NCBI GenBank assembly: GCA_045106295.1
Contig: JBGCEI010000083.1
Span: 1-36,437, forward strand
Reading direction: 5' to 3'
Length of the DNA: 36,437 nucleotides
DNA from: WTJX01 sp045106295
Lineage (GTDB): Bacteria > Bacteroidota > Bacteroidia > Cytophagales > JAAEPT01
Notes under the pieces: generated by a model
The model's input: the letters and a program-made list of their open reading frames with translations, nothing else
Told to the model about the DNA's origin: nothing
Database searches by the model: none
Translations under genes and position numbers: made by a program
Shown: in pieces, positions 23,227-33,010 of the stretch
How the letters are laid out: the number at the start of each line of letters is the position of its first letter
Numbering within the stretch: position 1 is the stretch's first letter

Positions 23227-23643
23227 ATGAAACTAACACACATCATAGCCCTTATTGTACTGATTATCAGTATTGTGATTGTCGTATTTACGCTGAACGA
23301 TGCTAGTACGTATGCTGACTTTGCAACTGCACAGGAATTAGGAATGAAAGAGGAAGGTGCTGAAGTACACATTGTAGGTGAGCTAAAAAAAGATGGAGCA
23401 GGGAATATTGTAGGAATGAGTTACCAACCTACGGTAGATGAAAACTTATTCAAGTTTGTATTGATAGACGAAAATCAGCGAGAAGAAGAAGTGATCTATT
23501 TTGCTCCTAAACCAGCAGATATGGACAAGTCTGAGAAAGTAGTAATTGTTGCGAGCTACGTAAAGGGTAAGTTTATTGCTAAAAAAATATTACTGAAGTG
23601 TCCTTCTAAGTACACAGAAGAAGAAATAAAAGAAGCTACATGA
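23227..23643 (+). CDS. ccmE: CcmE heme chaperone, cysteine-type (CxxxY)
   Basis: CcmE carries heme covalently in the periplasm to the cytochrome synthetase. The 138-residue product has a membrane anchor (about 5-23) and the OB-fold core (VHIVGELKKDGAGNIVGMSYQP, FKFVLIDENQREEEVIYFAPKPADMDKSEKVVIVASYVKGKFIAKKILLK). At the heme-attachment position, where the classical protein has HxxxY, it reads CPSKY, with Cys125 and Tyr129. Cysteine-type CcmE is known from Desulfovibrio, where it goes with Ccm systems lacking CcmH. Its last codons overlap the ccmF start by 4 bases (ATGA). Confidence 0.9.
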   Translation: MKLTHIIALIVLIISIVIVVFTLNDASTYADFATAQELGMKEEGAEVHIVGELKKDGAGNIVGMSYQPTVDENLFKFVLIDENQREEEVIYFAPKPADMDKSEKVVIVASYVKGKFIAKKILLKCPSKYTEEEIKEAT

Positions 23644-26201
23644 GAGAGTACATCGGTGAGATAGGACATTTATCTGTCGTATTATTTTTTGTTTTTTCGT
23701 TACTCTCATCAGCTGCTTATTTTGTAGCAACTAAACGAGGAGATGTTTGGAAAAAATTTGCTCGCTTTTCTTTTGGTGTGCATGCGCTCGGCGTATTTGG
23801 AGTAGTGATTTCACTCTTTATTATTATTCAAAACCATTTTTACGAATACCACTACGCATGGAGCCATTCATCTAACTTTTTACCTTCTGAATACATGATT
23901 TCTTGTTTTTGGGAAGGGCAAGAAGGAAGTTTTTTATTGTGGTCTTTCTGGCATGTGATTTTAGGAGCTTTCTTATTACTGAAAGCTAAGTCATGGGAAA
24001 ATCATACGATGGCTATCTTCATGGCGGTACAAGCTTTTTTGGCTTCCATGATTTTGGGAGTAGTTCCTTTTGAGGCGTTTAAGATTGGTAGTTCTCCTTT
24101 TATCTTGATGAAAGAAGCAATGGCTCATTTGCCTATTTATGCGCAAGACCCCAATTTTATCCCCGAAGATGGAACAGGCTTAAATCCCTTATTACAAAAC
24201 TACTGGATGGTGATACATCCGCCAACCCTATTTTTAGGCTTTGCTTTAACCTTAATCCCTTTTGTGTATGCGATGGCTGGTTTATGGAGAAATAAGCTTA
24301 CAGAATGGATTACACCTTCTCTTCCATGGATTTTATTAGGTGGCGGAGTCTTAGGTTTAGGAATTATGATGGGGGCTTACTGGGCATACGAGACTTTGAA
24401 TTTTGGAGGGTACTGGAACTGGGACCCTGTGGAAAATGCGGTCTATGTTCCATGGCTTATTTTAGTAGCTTCCTTACACGGAATTACGATTTACAGACGG
24501 AAACAAACGGCACAGAAGCTTTCGCTTATTTTAGTGATGTCTACCTTTTTACTCATTCTGTATTCTACTTTCTTAACCAGAAGTGGAATTTTGGGTAACT
24601 CTTCTGTCCATTCGTTTACGGATTTAGGGCTCTCTGGTCAGTTATTGATTTACCTACTATTCTTTATTTTTTTAGCTATTGGCTTATTAGCGTACAGATG
24701 GAAAGAATTCCCCGTCTCAGAAGAGCCCAAACCGAATAGTTTAACCTTTTGGGTCTTGATGGGCATCATATTGTTGTGTTTGGCTGCTTTTCAAGTAATT
24801 GTAGCTACTTCTTTTCCTGTTATCAATACCGTATTTGGTACTAGCTTGGCTACACCGACCAATCAAATTGCGTTTTACAGTAACTTTCAACTATGGCCAG
24901 CCATGCTGATTGCCATTCTTTCTGGAGTAATTCAATACTTATGGTGGAAGAAACAAGGGAAAACTGCTCTACTAGTGAAGTGGGGCATGGTAGTACTAGG
25001 AGTTACGCTTATTAGTTCTTTAGTGATTGTGTTGTGGTTTCAAGCCGATACAGAAATGATGGCTGAACAACTTTCTGGTAAGCAGTCTTTAGTAGATAAA
25101 AAGATTTTTAATTACATCCTTACCTTATTTTCACATACCGCTCTTTTAGCCTTATCAATTGTCTCTTTAATAGCCAACGGAATAGTATTAATCACCATAG
25201 CCCAATCAAACTGGAAACTAACAGGTGGCGCTTTAGCTCATTTGGGTTTAGCGATGATGCTAATAGGTATGCTGTTTTCTGGAGGATATTCTAAAGTGAT
25301 TTCACTAAATCAATCTGGTAAAGTATACTCTAAAGATCTTCCTCAAGATATTAACACAGAGAATGTATTACTTTGGAGAGGGAAGTCAGCTAAAATGAGG
25401 GGATACGAACTGACGTACAAAGGACCTCGAATAGAAGTAAAAGGAATCTCTCGTTATGTGAAACCGTCTGAAATACGATTAGGAGCAGAGCCACACACTG
25501 CTTTTGCGAAGAAAGATTTAGTAGCTGATGAGCAGATTTATTTCGCTACTGGTGATTCTTTACGAATCTACCCTGAGAATACATACTACGAAATAGAGTA
25601 CAAAAAAGAAGGAAAAAAACTGTTTACACTCTACCCAAGAGCACAAGTAAATCCTCAAATGGGATTATTGGCATCACCGGATATTAAGCATGGGTTCACG
25701 AAAGACCTTTACACGCATATCTCTACTATTCCAGACCCAGAAGATAATTTAGGTTGGAGGGATACGGTAACCGTAGATGTACGAGTAAAGGAAACGGTTT
25801 ATGTGAATGATTATGTATCTACTATAGATAGTGTGATGACGGTATCTACTATTGCTAACCAACCTATTAAGGAAGGTGCTTTGGGAATAGCGGCTTTTAT
25901 TTCACATAAATTATCTGACGGTCCACTTACTACTCGTTTAGAGATGCTGATAGAAGAAGGAAAAGGATACAGTATCCCTAATTATGTGGATGAGATAGGG
26001 GTGAAATTGAATTTATTAAATATTGACCCTCAAACAGGCTTATTTACTCTTCAATACAGTACGCGCCAATTGGATTACATTATTCTAAAAGCAGAGGAAA
26101 AACCACTCATCAATGTATTGTGGATAGGTACTATTTTAGTCGTTCTAGGTTTTATGATTGCCTTTTTTAATAAAAGAGCGCTTGCTAGTCAGTCTGTATA
26201 A
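23640..26201 (+). CDS. ccmF: CcmF/CcsA-type cytochrome c heme lyase subunit
   Basis: The large membrane subunit that attaches heme to apocytochrome c. At 853 residues it has many membrane helices in the first 540 residues or so, the WWD-type heme-binding block at about 246-275 (YWAYETLNFGGYWNWDPVENAVYVPWL), HPPTLFLGF-type sequence upstream, the LTRSGILGNSSVHSF block, and a long C-terminal periplasmic part (about 570-830) before a final anchoring helix (NVLWIGTILVVLGFMIAFF). It is longer than CcmF of Escherichia coli (about 650), the extra being in the periplasmic region. ATGA overlap with ccmE. Convergent with ileS, 8 bases between stops; no terminator is evident. Confidence 0.93.
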   Translation: MREYIGEIGHLSVVLFFVFSLLSSAAYFVATKRGDVWKKFARFSFGVHALGVFGVVISLFIIIQNHFYEYHYAWSHSSNFLPSEYMISCFWEGQEGSFLLWSFWHVILGAFLLLKAKSWENHTMAIFMAVQAFLASMILGVVPFEAFKIGSSPFILMKEAMAHLPIYAQDPNFIPEDGTGLNPLLQNYWMVIHPPTLFLGFALTLIPFVYAMAGLWRNKLTEWITPSLPWILLGGGVLGLGIMMGAYWAYETLNFGGYWNWDPVENAVYVPWLILVASLHGITIYRRKQTAQKLSLILVMSTFLLILYSTFLTRSGILGNSSVHSFTDLGLSGQLLIYLLFFIFLAIGLLAYRWKEFPVSEEPKPNSLTFWVLMGIILLCLAAFQVIVATSFPVINTVFGTSLATPTNQIAFYSNFQLWPAMLIAILSGVIQYLWWKKQGKTALLVKWGMVVLGVTLISSLVIVLWFQADTEMMAEQLSGKQSLVDKKIFNYILTLFSHTALLALSIVSLIANGIVLITIAQSNWKLTGGALAHLGLAMMLIGMLFSGGYSKVISLNQSGKVYSKDLPQDINTENVLLWRGKSAKMRGYELTYKGPRIEVKGISRYVKPSEIRLGAEPHTAFAKKDLVADEQIYFATGDSLRIYPENTYYEIEYKKEGKKLFTLYPRAQVNPQMGLLASPDIKHGFTKDLYTHISTIPDPEDNLGWRDTVTVDVRVKETVYVNDYVSTIDSVMTVSTIANQPIKEGALGIAAFISHKLSDGPLTTRLEMLIEEGKGYSIPNYVDEIGVKLNLLNIDPQTGLFTLQYSTRQLDYIILKAEEKPLINVLWIGTILVVLGFMIAFFNKRALASQSV

Positions 26202-26209
26202 GATAATTA

Positions 26210-29200
26210 TCAGCTGACCACTTCTAAACCAACTGTAATCTGTTGATCATCTAGTTCAATAGAGTGCTTTGAAGCAAATGTATCTTTTAACCCAAAAGAA
26301 ACCGCTTGTACCTCCCTACTGATGTAATCAGAGAAGAGTGTAATTGCTTCATTGAATTGAGGTGTTTGTTCCTGTAACACCACTTGGATTTTATCTTGAA
26401 CGTCTAAACCAATATCTTTTCTAAGATTCTGAATTCTATTGACTACCTCTCTTGCAATACCTTCTTTTTCCAGTTCTTCAGTCAAGTTAATGTCTAATGC
26501 AACCGTCATCTCCCCGTCAGTAGCTACTTTCCATCCTTCAATGTCTTTGAAACTGATTTCTACATCTTCTAGTGTAAGCATTACTTTCTCCCCTTCTAAA
26601 TCAATTGCTAGTGAATCGTTCTTCTCTAATTCTTGAATCTGTGGTTGATCCAATCCATTAATTACTGCAGCTACTGCTTTCATCTTAGGACCAAATTGTT
26701 TACCTAGCTTTCTAAAATTAGGCTTACAGTTTTTCACTAATAACTGATTGTCACGATCAGCATATTCTATCGTTTTGATGTTTACCTCCGTCTGAATTAG
26801 CTCTTTTACTGCTTCTATATTTTCCTTCATCTGATCATTGATCACAGGAATCAAGATTTTAGCCAATGGCTGACGTACTTTTAACTTCTCTTGCTTACGA
26901 ATGGAATGTACCAGAGAAGATATTTTTTGAGCCAATCCCATTCGAGTTTCTAAGGAGTTATTTATTTTCTGCTGATCAGAAACAGGAAAATCTGTTAAAT
27001 GAACAGATTCATGTTCAGACAGATTAGCTAATGCATTACAATCTTGGAATACTTGTTCAAAATAGAACGGAGCAATAGGAGATGCTAACTGAGCTACCGT
27101 ATGCAAACACTCAAATAAGGTATGATAAGCTGCTAATTTATCGGTAGAAACTCCTTGTGTAGAAGGTGTCCAAAAACGTTTTCTATTTAAACGAACGTAC
27201 CAATTACTCAAGTCATCAATTACAAACGACTGAATAGCTCTTGCTGCTTTAGTTGGCTCGTAAGCTTCATAATTTTCATCTACTAGTTGTATCAAACTAT
27301 GCAGTTTCGATAGAATCCACTGATCGCTTTCTGTGTAATCTTCTGGTGCTATTTTTTCTTTTCCTGTAAAGGAGTCAATATTAGCGTAGACTGCAAAAAA
27401 ATTGTACACATTGTAAAATGTACCAAAGAAGCGACGTTGTACTTCTGCTACTCCTTCTAAGTCAAACTTCAAGTTATCCCAAGGATTTGCATTGGATATC
27501 ATATACCAACGAGTGGCATCAGGACCGTATTTAGCTAATGTCGTAAATGGATCGATCGCATTTCCTAAACGCTTAGACATTTTCTGTCCTTTTTTATCTA
27601 ATACTAATCCATTAGAAACTACATTTTTATACGCTGCTTCACCAAATACCATCGTTGCAATGGCGTGTAAAGTATAAAACCAACCTCTTGTCTGGTCTAC
27701 TCCCTCGGCAATAAAATCTGCTGTTTTCGCACCATTTTCTACGGCTTCTTTGTTCTCAAATGGATAGTGCCATTGGGCATACGGCATAGAGCCTGAATCA
27801 AACCAAACGTCTATTAAGTCAGACTCTCGTTTCATCGGTTTTCCACTTTCTGAAACCAATGTGATTTTGTCTACTATGTTTTTATGAAGATCTACTTTAT
27901 CGTAGTTCTCTTCTGACATATCTCCTACTACAAAGTCTTCATAGACATCACTATTCATAATCCCTGCAGCAATCGATTGTTGCATTTCTTCTTTCAGTTC
28001 AGCAATGGAGCCGATCATTTTTAGTTCTTTTCCGTCTTCTGTTCTCCAGATAGGTAAGGGGATACCCCAAAAACGAGAACGAGATAAATTCCAGTCGTTC
28101 GCATTCTTTAGCCAGTTACCAAAACGCCCTGTCCCAGTAGACTCCGGTTTCCAGTTGATCGATGTATTGAAGTCATACATCTTATCATTTACATCCGTTA
28201 CTTTTATAAACCAAGAATCTAATGGGTAATACAAAATTGGCTTATCCGTTCGCCAGCAATGAGGGTAACTGTGAACATATTTTTCTACTTTAAATGCTTT
28301 GTTCTGTTCCTTTAGTTTAATAGCTAATTGAACATCAGTCGATTTTTCTGGTGCTTCGCCTTTGTCGTAGTATTCGTTTTTGACATACATCCCAGCAAAT
28401 TCAGCCATTTCTGGCCTGAACCTACCCTGAAGGTCAACCAATGGTACTAGGTTGTCGTCTTCGTCTTTTACCAATAGAGGTGGTACTTCTGGTTTTGCTT
28501 GCTTAGCTACCAAAGCATCGTCTGCCCCAAAAGTAGGAGCTGTATGTACAATACCCGTTCCGTCTTCCGTCGTTACAAAATCACCTGATATCACTCGAAA
28601 TGCATTCTCTGGATTATCGTGAGGCAAAGCATAAGGCAATAACTGTTCGTATTTTATTCCGACAAGGTCAGCTCCTTTACAAGTAGAGCTAACACAATAA
28701 GGAATCTGTTTGTCGTCTTTTTTATATTCAGTCAAAGAAGCTTCATCTTCTGTTTTAGCAAACTTTTTACCTGCAAACTGCTTCTCTACTAAGTTACTGG
28801 CTAAAACAACTTGAATAGGCTCAAACGTATACTGATTGAATGTCTTTACAATGGAGTATTCAATTTTTGGGCCTACCGTCAAAGCTGTATTACTTGGTAA
28901 TGTCCATGGCGTAGTAGTCCATGCGATCAAGTGTACATCTCCTTGAATATTTAAGGAAGCAGGTACTGTTTCATTAATGGCTTTAAATTGAGCAACTACG
29001 GTAGTATCTGTTACATCTTGATATGCTCCTGGTTGGTTCACTTCATTGGAACTCAAACCCGTTCCAGCTTTTGGAGAGTAGGGTTGAATAGAATAGCCTT
29101 TGTAAATCAGTCCTTTATCAAAAATCTGTTTAAGCAACCACCATACACTTTCCATGTATTTTGGTTTGTAGGTAACATACGGGTCTTCCATATCTACCCA

Positions 29201-29620
29201 ATAACCCATTTTTTCTGTTAGGTCATTCCAGATACCTGTATATTTCATTACTGCCTTTTTACAAGCAATGTTATACTCTTCTACAGTAATCTTTTTCCCA
29301 ATATCTTCTTTGGTAATACCAAGCTCTTTTTCAACACCCAATTCTACTGGTAGACCATGTGTGTCCCAACCTGCTTTACGCTTTACTTGATATCCTTTTT
29401 GTGTTTTGTATCGACAAAAAATGTCTTTAATGGCACGCCCCATTACATGGTGAATACCCGGAAGACCATTGGCAGAAGGTGGTCCTTCAAAGAAAGTAAA
29501 AGAAGGTTTCCCTTCCCTAAGACTTACTGATTTTTCAAAAACATTATTTTTTTTCCAAGATGCTAAAATGGCTTCGCCAACTTCAGCATAGTTTATCTGC
29601 TTGTATTCTTTAAACTTCAC
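26210..29620 (-). CDS. ileS: Isoleucyl-tRNA synthetase
   Basis: Charges tRNA-Ile with isoleucine and edits misactivated valine. The 1136-residue product has the class I signatures: a HIGH-equivalent HHVMG (57-61, in NGLPGIHHVMGRAIKD) and KMSKR (about 679-683, in DKKGQKMSKRLGN), the editing domain with WTTTPWTLPSNTAL and GTGIVHTAPTFGADD, and a long C-terminal part. Length and the HHVMG form are like the eukaryotic-type, often mupirocin-tolerant branch (about 1050-1150) rather than the 940-residue bacterial type; tolerance is inference. The start is GTG (29620-29618) and the reading frame overlaps the end of the upstream transporter by 11 bases, implying coupled translation. Confidence 0.97.
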   Translation of the reverse strand: MKFKEYKQINYAEVGEAILASWKKNNVFEKSVSLREGKPSFTFFEGPPSANGLPGIHHVMGRAIKDIFCRYKTQKGYQVKRKAGWDTHGLPVELGVEKELGITKEDIGKKITVEEYNIACKKAVMKYTGIWNDLTEKMGYWVDMEDPYVTYKPKYMESVWWLLKQIFDKGLIYKGYSIQPYSPKAGTGLSSNEVNQPGAYQDVTDTTVVAQFKAINETVPASLNIQGDVHLIAWTTTPWTLPSNTALTVGPKIEYSIVKTFNQYTFEPIQVVLASNLVEKQFAGKKFAKTEDEASLTEYKKDDKQIPYCVSSTCKGADLVGIKYEQLLPYALPHDNPENAFRVISGDFVTTEDGTGIVHTAPTFGADDALVAKQAKPEVPPLLVKDEDDNLVPLVDLQGRFRPEMAEFAGMYVKNEYYDKGEAPEKSTDVQLAIKLKEQNKAFKVEKYVHSYPHCWRTDKPILYYPLDSWFIKVTDVNDKMYDFNTSINWKPESTGTGRFGNWLKNANDWNLSRSRFWGIPLPIWRTEDGKELKMIGSIAELKEEMQQSIAAGIMNSDVYEDFVVGDMSEENYDKVDLHKNIVDKITLVSESGKPMKRESDLIDVWFDSGSMPYAQWHYPFENKEAVENGAKTADFIAEGVDQTRGWFYTLHAIATMVFGEAAYKNVVSNGLVLDKKGQKMSKRLGNAIDPFTTLAKYGPDATRWYMISNANPWDNLKFDLEGVAEVQRRFFGTFYNVYNFFAVYANIDSFTGKEKIAPEDYTESDQWILSKLHSLIQLVDENYEAYEPTKAARAIQSFVIDDLSNWYVRLNRKRFWTPSTQGVSTDKLAAYHTLFECLHTVAQLASPIAPFYFEQVFQDCNALANLSEHESVHLTDFPVSDQQKINNSLETRMGLAQKISSLVHSIRKQEKLKVRQPLAKILIPVINDQMKENIEAVKELIQTEVNIKTIEYADRDNQLLVKNCKPNFRKLGKQFGPKMKAVAAVINGLDQPQIQELEKNDSLAIDLEGEKVMLTLEDVEISFKDIEGWKVATDGEMTVALDINLTEELEKEGIAREVVNRIQNLRKDIGLDVQDKIQVVLQEQTPQFNEAITLFSDYISREVQAVSFGLKDTFASKHSIELDDQQITVGLEVVS

Positions 29621-32057
29621 TTTTTACAGGGACTTTGGGTGTTGTTATGGTAGTAGTATTGAGTTTACTGTTTGTCACATCAACAAGCAGGTCTTGGGAT
29701 TCATCATCTGTATCGTCATTATACCCATCAATTAAACGACGAGTATTTTTCCTTTTTCCAGTATCAAACGTCATCAATAGAGAAGGCAATAAAATAAGGT
29801 TCGTAAACATCGCAAACATCAAGGTAGATGATGTAAGCACTCCCAACATTAAAGTACCTTGGAAAGTAGAACCCGCAAATATGATGAACCCAAAGAATAA
29901 GATAATAGAAGTATAAATCATACTTGCTCCTGTTTCCCGGATACTCACTGTTACTGCCTTCGCAACTGAAAATCTACTTTGTATCAATTCTTGACGATAC
30001 TTTGCTAAAAAGTGAATAGAGTCATCTACAGAAATACCAAATGCAATGGTAAAGATTAATGCCGTACTTGGTTTCAAAGGAATACCAAAGAATCCCATTA
30101 ATGCTCCTGTAATCAATAGAGGAATCAGGTTTGGGATAAACGAGATCACTACAATTCTATAATGCATGAATAGAGCAGTCATAATAAAGGCAATCAATAC
30201 AAAGGCAATCAACAGACTCGTCCTCAGGTTCTTTATTAAAAACTTATTGCCTTTAATAAACAAGGGTGTAGAGCCAGTAATGTGATAATCCATTGGCTTA
30301 TTGCCTGCCTTAAAAATTTCTTCTGCTTTTGGAACAATTACATTGTTTACTAATGCATTCAGTTTCTTTGAACCGATATCAGCTACTTTTAACGACAACC
30401 TAACCTGACCTGTTGTATCTATTAAAGATGCTGTACTTATACTTGTATTATCATTACTATTTTTTAAATACGGACGCAATAAAAGCTTACTTTGCCCTTT
30501 CGGTAAGTCATAATACAATTTATTCCCTCCCATAAATGCTTGGTTAGATGTCTTTATTAAATTGATAACAGATATTGGCTCAGATATTTCAGGTAAGCCT
30601 GCTAAAAAAGTCTGAAATTCATTCAGATTTCTTAGTGTACTTGTTTTTGTAATGGCTTTTTTATCTTTGGTGTCTATCACTATTTCCAATGGCATAATTC
30701 CCTTAAAGTTTTTCTCGAAGTAACGAAGGTCTTGCACCACCACACTCTCCTCTGGAATGTCATCAACCATATATGAGAGAGCTGAAATTTTCCAAACCCC
30801 TACGCTACAGATTATAACTAAGAATATAGTCGCTACATACACCCACTTTCTCTTTGTATGTACTATTGTGTTAAGAGATTCTAAAAATGTATTTAAAAAT
30901 TTAAAGTCTAAATGTTTTAAATGTCTTGTCTTCGGTGATGATAAATAGGTATACACCGCAGGAATCATAATGATACTAATGATAAAAGTGGCCATAATGT
31001 TGATACCTGCTACTGTACCAAATTCACGTAAAATATCAATGTCATTAAATGTAAGTGCTAAAAATCCTATCGCCGTTGTAAAATTCGTAATCAATGTTAC
31101 CATTCCGATTTTACGAATAATGGTACTCAATGCTTTTATCTTATTTTCGTGCTTAGCAAATTCCTGATGATACTTATTGATTAAGTACACACAATTAGGA
31201 ATTCCTATCACTACAATAATAGGAGGAATAAGTCCTGTTAATAAAGTGATTTTATAACCAAGTAAAACGATAGTTCCCATCACCCATATCACAGCCATTC
31301 CTATAATAACCAAAGGGACAACTACGGCATTAAACGATCTGAAAAATAAAAATAGAACTAGGGCAGTAACACCTATTGCCAAGAAAAGAAATAGATTTAA
31401 TTCTTTTGCTACTTGTTTAGAAAGAACCGTTCTTACGTATGGCAACCCGGTTATGTGTGTTTTAATTCCAGACTTTTCCTCAAATGTAGACACTCGACTA
31501 TTGATTTCTTTGATAAATGCCAACCTCTTTTTTGACTGATAGTAAATAGGCTTTACTTCCATTATTATATTCGCAGCACCACTTACTGAATCAATTACCT
31601 GACCTTGAAACACCTGCGTATTTCGAATATCAGCCATTATACTATCAAGCTCTTCCTGGTTAGTTAGTTCATTCTGGAAAAAATCTGCTTGTACAAACTT
31701 CTTTTCTTTTCTATTTGGAACAATTTTTTTAAGGTTGGGAAGCGATAAAATAGTCTTTGAACCAATTAGATTATCTAAATCATCACTAAGCTTCTTATAT
31801 AGACGGAAGTTCTCTACTTCATACAGCGATTCATCACTTACTCCTATCACCAAAACATTATCGTCCTGTCCAAATGTTTTTATGAATTGTTGGAAATACT
31901 CCATATCAGGATCATCCTGAGGAACTACTTTAGCAAATTTATAGGTCATTTCAAGACCATTCTTTGCTTTATACCCCATAAATGCCGTAATAAGCAGGAG
32001 AGAAAGGATAAAGAATACCCTATATTTAATAACCGTATGAGCGAATTTTAACCACAT
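29610..32057 (-). CDS. RND/MMPL-family membrane transporter
   Basis: An 815-residue transporter with the RND layout: membrane helix 1 (residues 11-26), a large periplasmic domain, a bundle of helices (LFLFLAIGVTALVLFLFF to IIMIPAVYTYL), another helix at about 400-420, a second periplasmic domain, and a second bundle (LRTSLLIAFVLIAFIMTALFMHY to LILLPSLLMTF). GISVDDSIHFLAKYRQE and VIGIPNCVYLINKYHQE are the repeated helix-4-type motifs of MMPL/patched-like proteins. Such proteins export lipids, hopanoids or other hydrophobic molecules; the cargo here is unknown. The Ser/Thr-rich cytoplasmic tail (DDTDDESQDLL...) is unusual. TACCTTTG lies 13 bases before the ATG (32071-32078). ileS overlaps its last 11 bases. 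Confidence 0.9.
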   Translation of the reverse strand: MWLKFAHTVIKYRVFFILSLLLITAFMGYKAKNGLEMTYKFAKVVPQDDPDMEYFQQFIKTFGQDDNVLVIGVSDESLYEVENFRLYKKLSDDLDNLIGSKTILSLPNLKKIVPNRKEKKFVQADFFQNELTNQEELDSIMADIRNTQVFQGQVIDSVSGAANIIMEVKPIYYQSKKRLAFIKEINSRVSTFEEKSGIKTHITGLPYVRTVLSKQVAKELNLFLFLAIGVTALVLFLFFRSFNAVVVPLVIIGMAVIWVMGTIVLLGYKITLLTGLIPPIIVVIGIPNCVYLINKYHQEFAKHENKIKALSTIIRKIGMVTLITNFTTAIGFLALTFNDIDILREFGTVAGINIMATFIISIIMIPAVYTYLSSPKTRHLKHLDFKFLNTFLESLNTIVHTKRKWVYVATIFLVIICSVGVWKISALSYMVDDIPEESVVVQDLRYFEKNFKGIMPLEIVIDTKDKKAITKTSTLRNLNEFQTFLAGLPEISEPISVINLIKTSNQAFMGGNKLYYDLPKGQSKLLLRPYLKNSNDNTSISTASLIDTTGQVRLSLKVADIGSKKLNALVNNVIVPKAEEIFKAGNKPMDYHITGSTPLFIKGNKFLIKNLRTSLLIAFVLIAFIMTALFMHYRIVVISFIPNLIPLLITGALMGFFGIPLKPSTALIFTIAFGISVDDSIHFLAKYRQELIQSRFSVAKAVTVSIRETGASMIYTSIILFFGFIIFAGSTFQGTLMLGVLTSSTLMFAMFTNLILLPSLLMTFDTGKRKNTRRLIDGYNDDTDDESQDLLVDVTNSKLNTTTITTPKVPVKSEV

Positions 32058-32070
32058 AGAAATAGACTGA

Positions 32071-32078
32071 CAAAGGTA
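32071..32078 (-). promoter_or_regulatory. Possible -7 box of the RND transporter-ileS operon
   Basis: TACCTTTG on the minus strand fits TAnnTTTG. It ends 13 bases before the transporter ATG, predicting a leader of only about 6-9 bases. No TTG lies 19 bases upstream, so support is partial. Confidence 0.45.
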
Positions 32079-32265
32079 GGTGTTTTAATACTAAATAAAT
32101 AGCTTATTTAACAGGATTAGGTAACTTTTGATGAAGTTAGTCTTGTTCCTTAGTTAAACAAGGTTATTATCTCGATGAATAAGTTGTTTCTCTGAAATGG
32201 AATCGTTTATTTTAAATCTTAGATAAACCATTTAGCTTTTAATTAGACATTTAAAATTTAAAGAC

Positions 32266-32949
32266 ATGAGAAAGACAAGTAAAATAGCAGTTGTTAGCTT
32301 AGTAGTAGCATTCACATTTATTATTTCTAGTTGTGAAAACACTAGTCATGGAGTAAAAAAAGGCGCTATAGGAGCCGCAATTGGTGGTACCGCTGGTGCC
32401 ATTGTAGGTAAACTAACAGGAAACACTGCTGCTGGAGCTATTATTGGTGGTGCAATTGGTGGTACTGCTGGTGCATTAATTGGTAAAAAAATGGATAAAG
32501 AAGCTGCCGAAATGAGAGCGGACTTAAAAGGTGCTAAAGTAGAGCGTGTAGGAGAAGGGATCAAAATTACATTTGATTCAGGTATTCTTTACGGATCTGG
32601 ATCATCTGACTTAAAAGCAGAAGCAAAAGCTAATATTACTAAGTTATCGACTATCCTAAAAAAGTATAGTGATACTGATATCTTAATTATTGGTCATACA
32701 GACGCTAGCGGTAGTGAAGAGTTAAATCAAACATTATCTGAAAAAAGAGCGCAGTCAGTCGCTAATCACTTAACATCTTTAGGTGTAGCTAATACAAGAG
32801 TAAACACTCAGGGTGCTGGTGAATTATCTCCAGTTGCTGATAATAATACCGAAGCTGGAAAAAGAGCTAACAGAAGAGTTGAATTAGCTGTTTATGCTAA
32901 CGAAGACATGAAAAAAGCTGCTAAAAGAGGTGACATTAAAGTAAACTAA
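32266..32949 (+). CDS. OmpA-family lipoprotein with glycine zipper (YiaD-like)
   Basis: A 227-residue outer-membrane lipoprotein with a signal peptide ending in a lipobox-like IISSC (Cys23). Residues about 31-72 are a glycine-zipper region (GAIGAAIGGTAGAIVGKLTGNTAAGAIIGG...), containing an internal repeat of 25 residues that is also visible in the DNA (32377-32411 against 32452-32486). Residues about 100-215 form an OmpA-like peptidoglycan-binding domain (LYGSGSSDLKAEAKANI, IIGHTDASGSEELNQTLSEKRAQSVANHL, GAGELSPVADNNTEAGKRANRRVEL). This layout is like YiaD of Escherichia coli. Single gene with its own terminator at 32971-33010. Confidence 0.9.
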   Translation: MRKTSKIAVVSLVVAFTFIISSCENTSHGVKKGAIGAAIGGTAGAIVGKLTGNTAAGAIIGGAIGGTAGALIGKKMDKEAAEMRADLKGAKVERVGEGIKITFDSGILYGSGSSDLKAEAKANITKLSTILKKYSDTDILIIGHTDASGSEELNQTLSEKRAQSVANHLTSLGVANTRVNTQGAGELSPVADNNTEAGKRANRRVELAVYANEDMKKAAKRGDIKVN

Positions 32950-32970
32950 CCTCTTATTAATTCACTTAAT

Positions 32971-33010
32971 AAAAAAACCTTTACTGTTCGAGAACAGTAG
33001 AGGTTTTTTA
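32971..33010. terminator. Strong rho-independent terminator after the YiaD-like gene
   Basis: The 18-base arms 32972-32989 and 33... (32992-33009) pair with a single G-U mismatch around a short loop: acctttactgttc with gaacagtagaggt, A-run on the left and T-run on the right. Because the A-run is on the left arm it can work in both directions. Confidence 0.85.
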
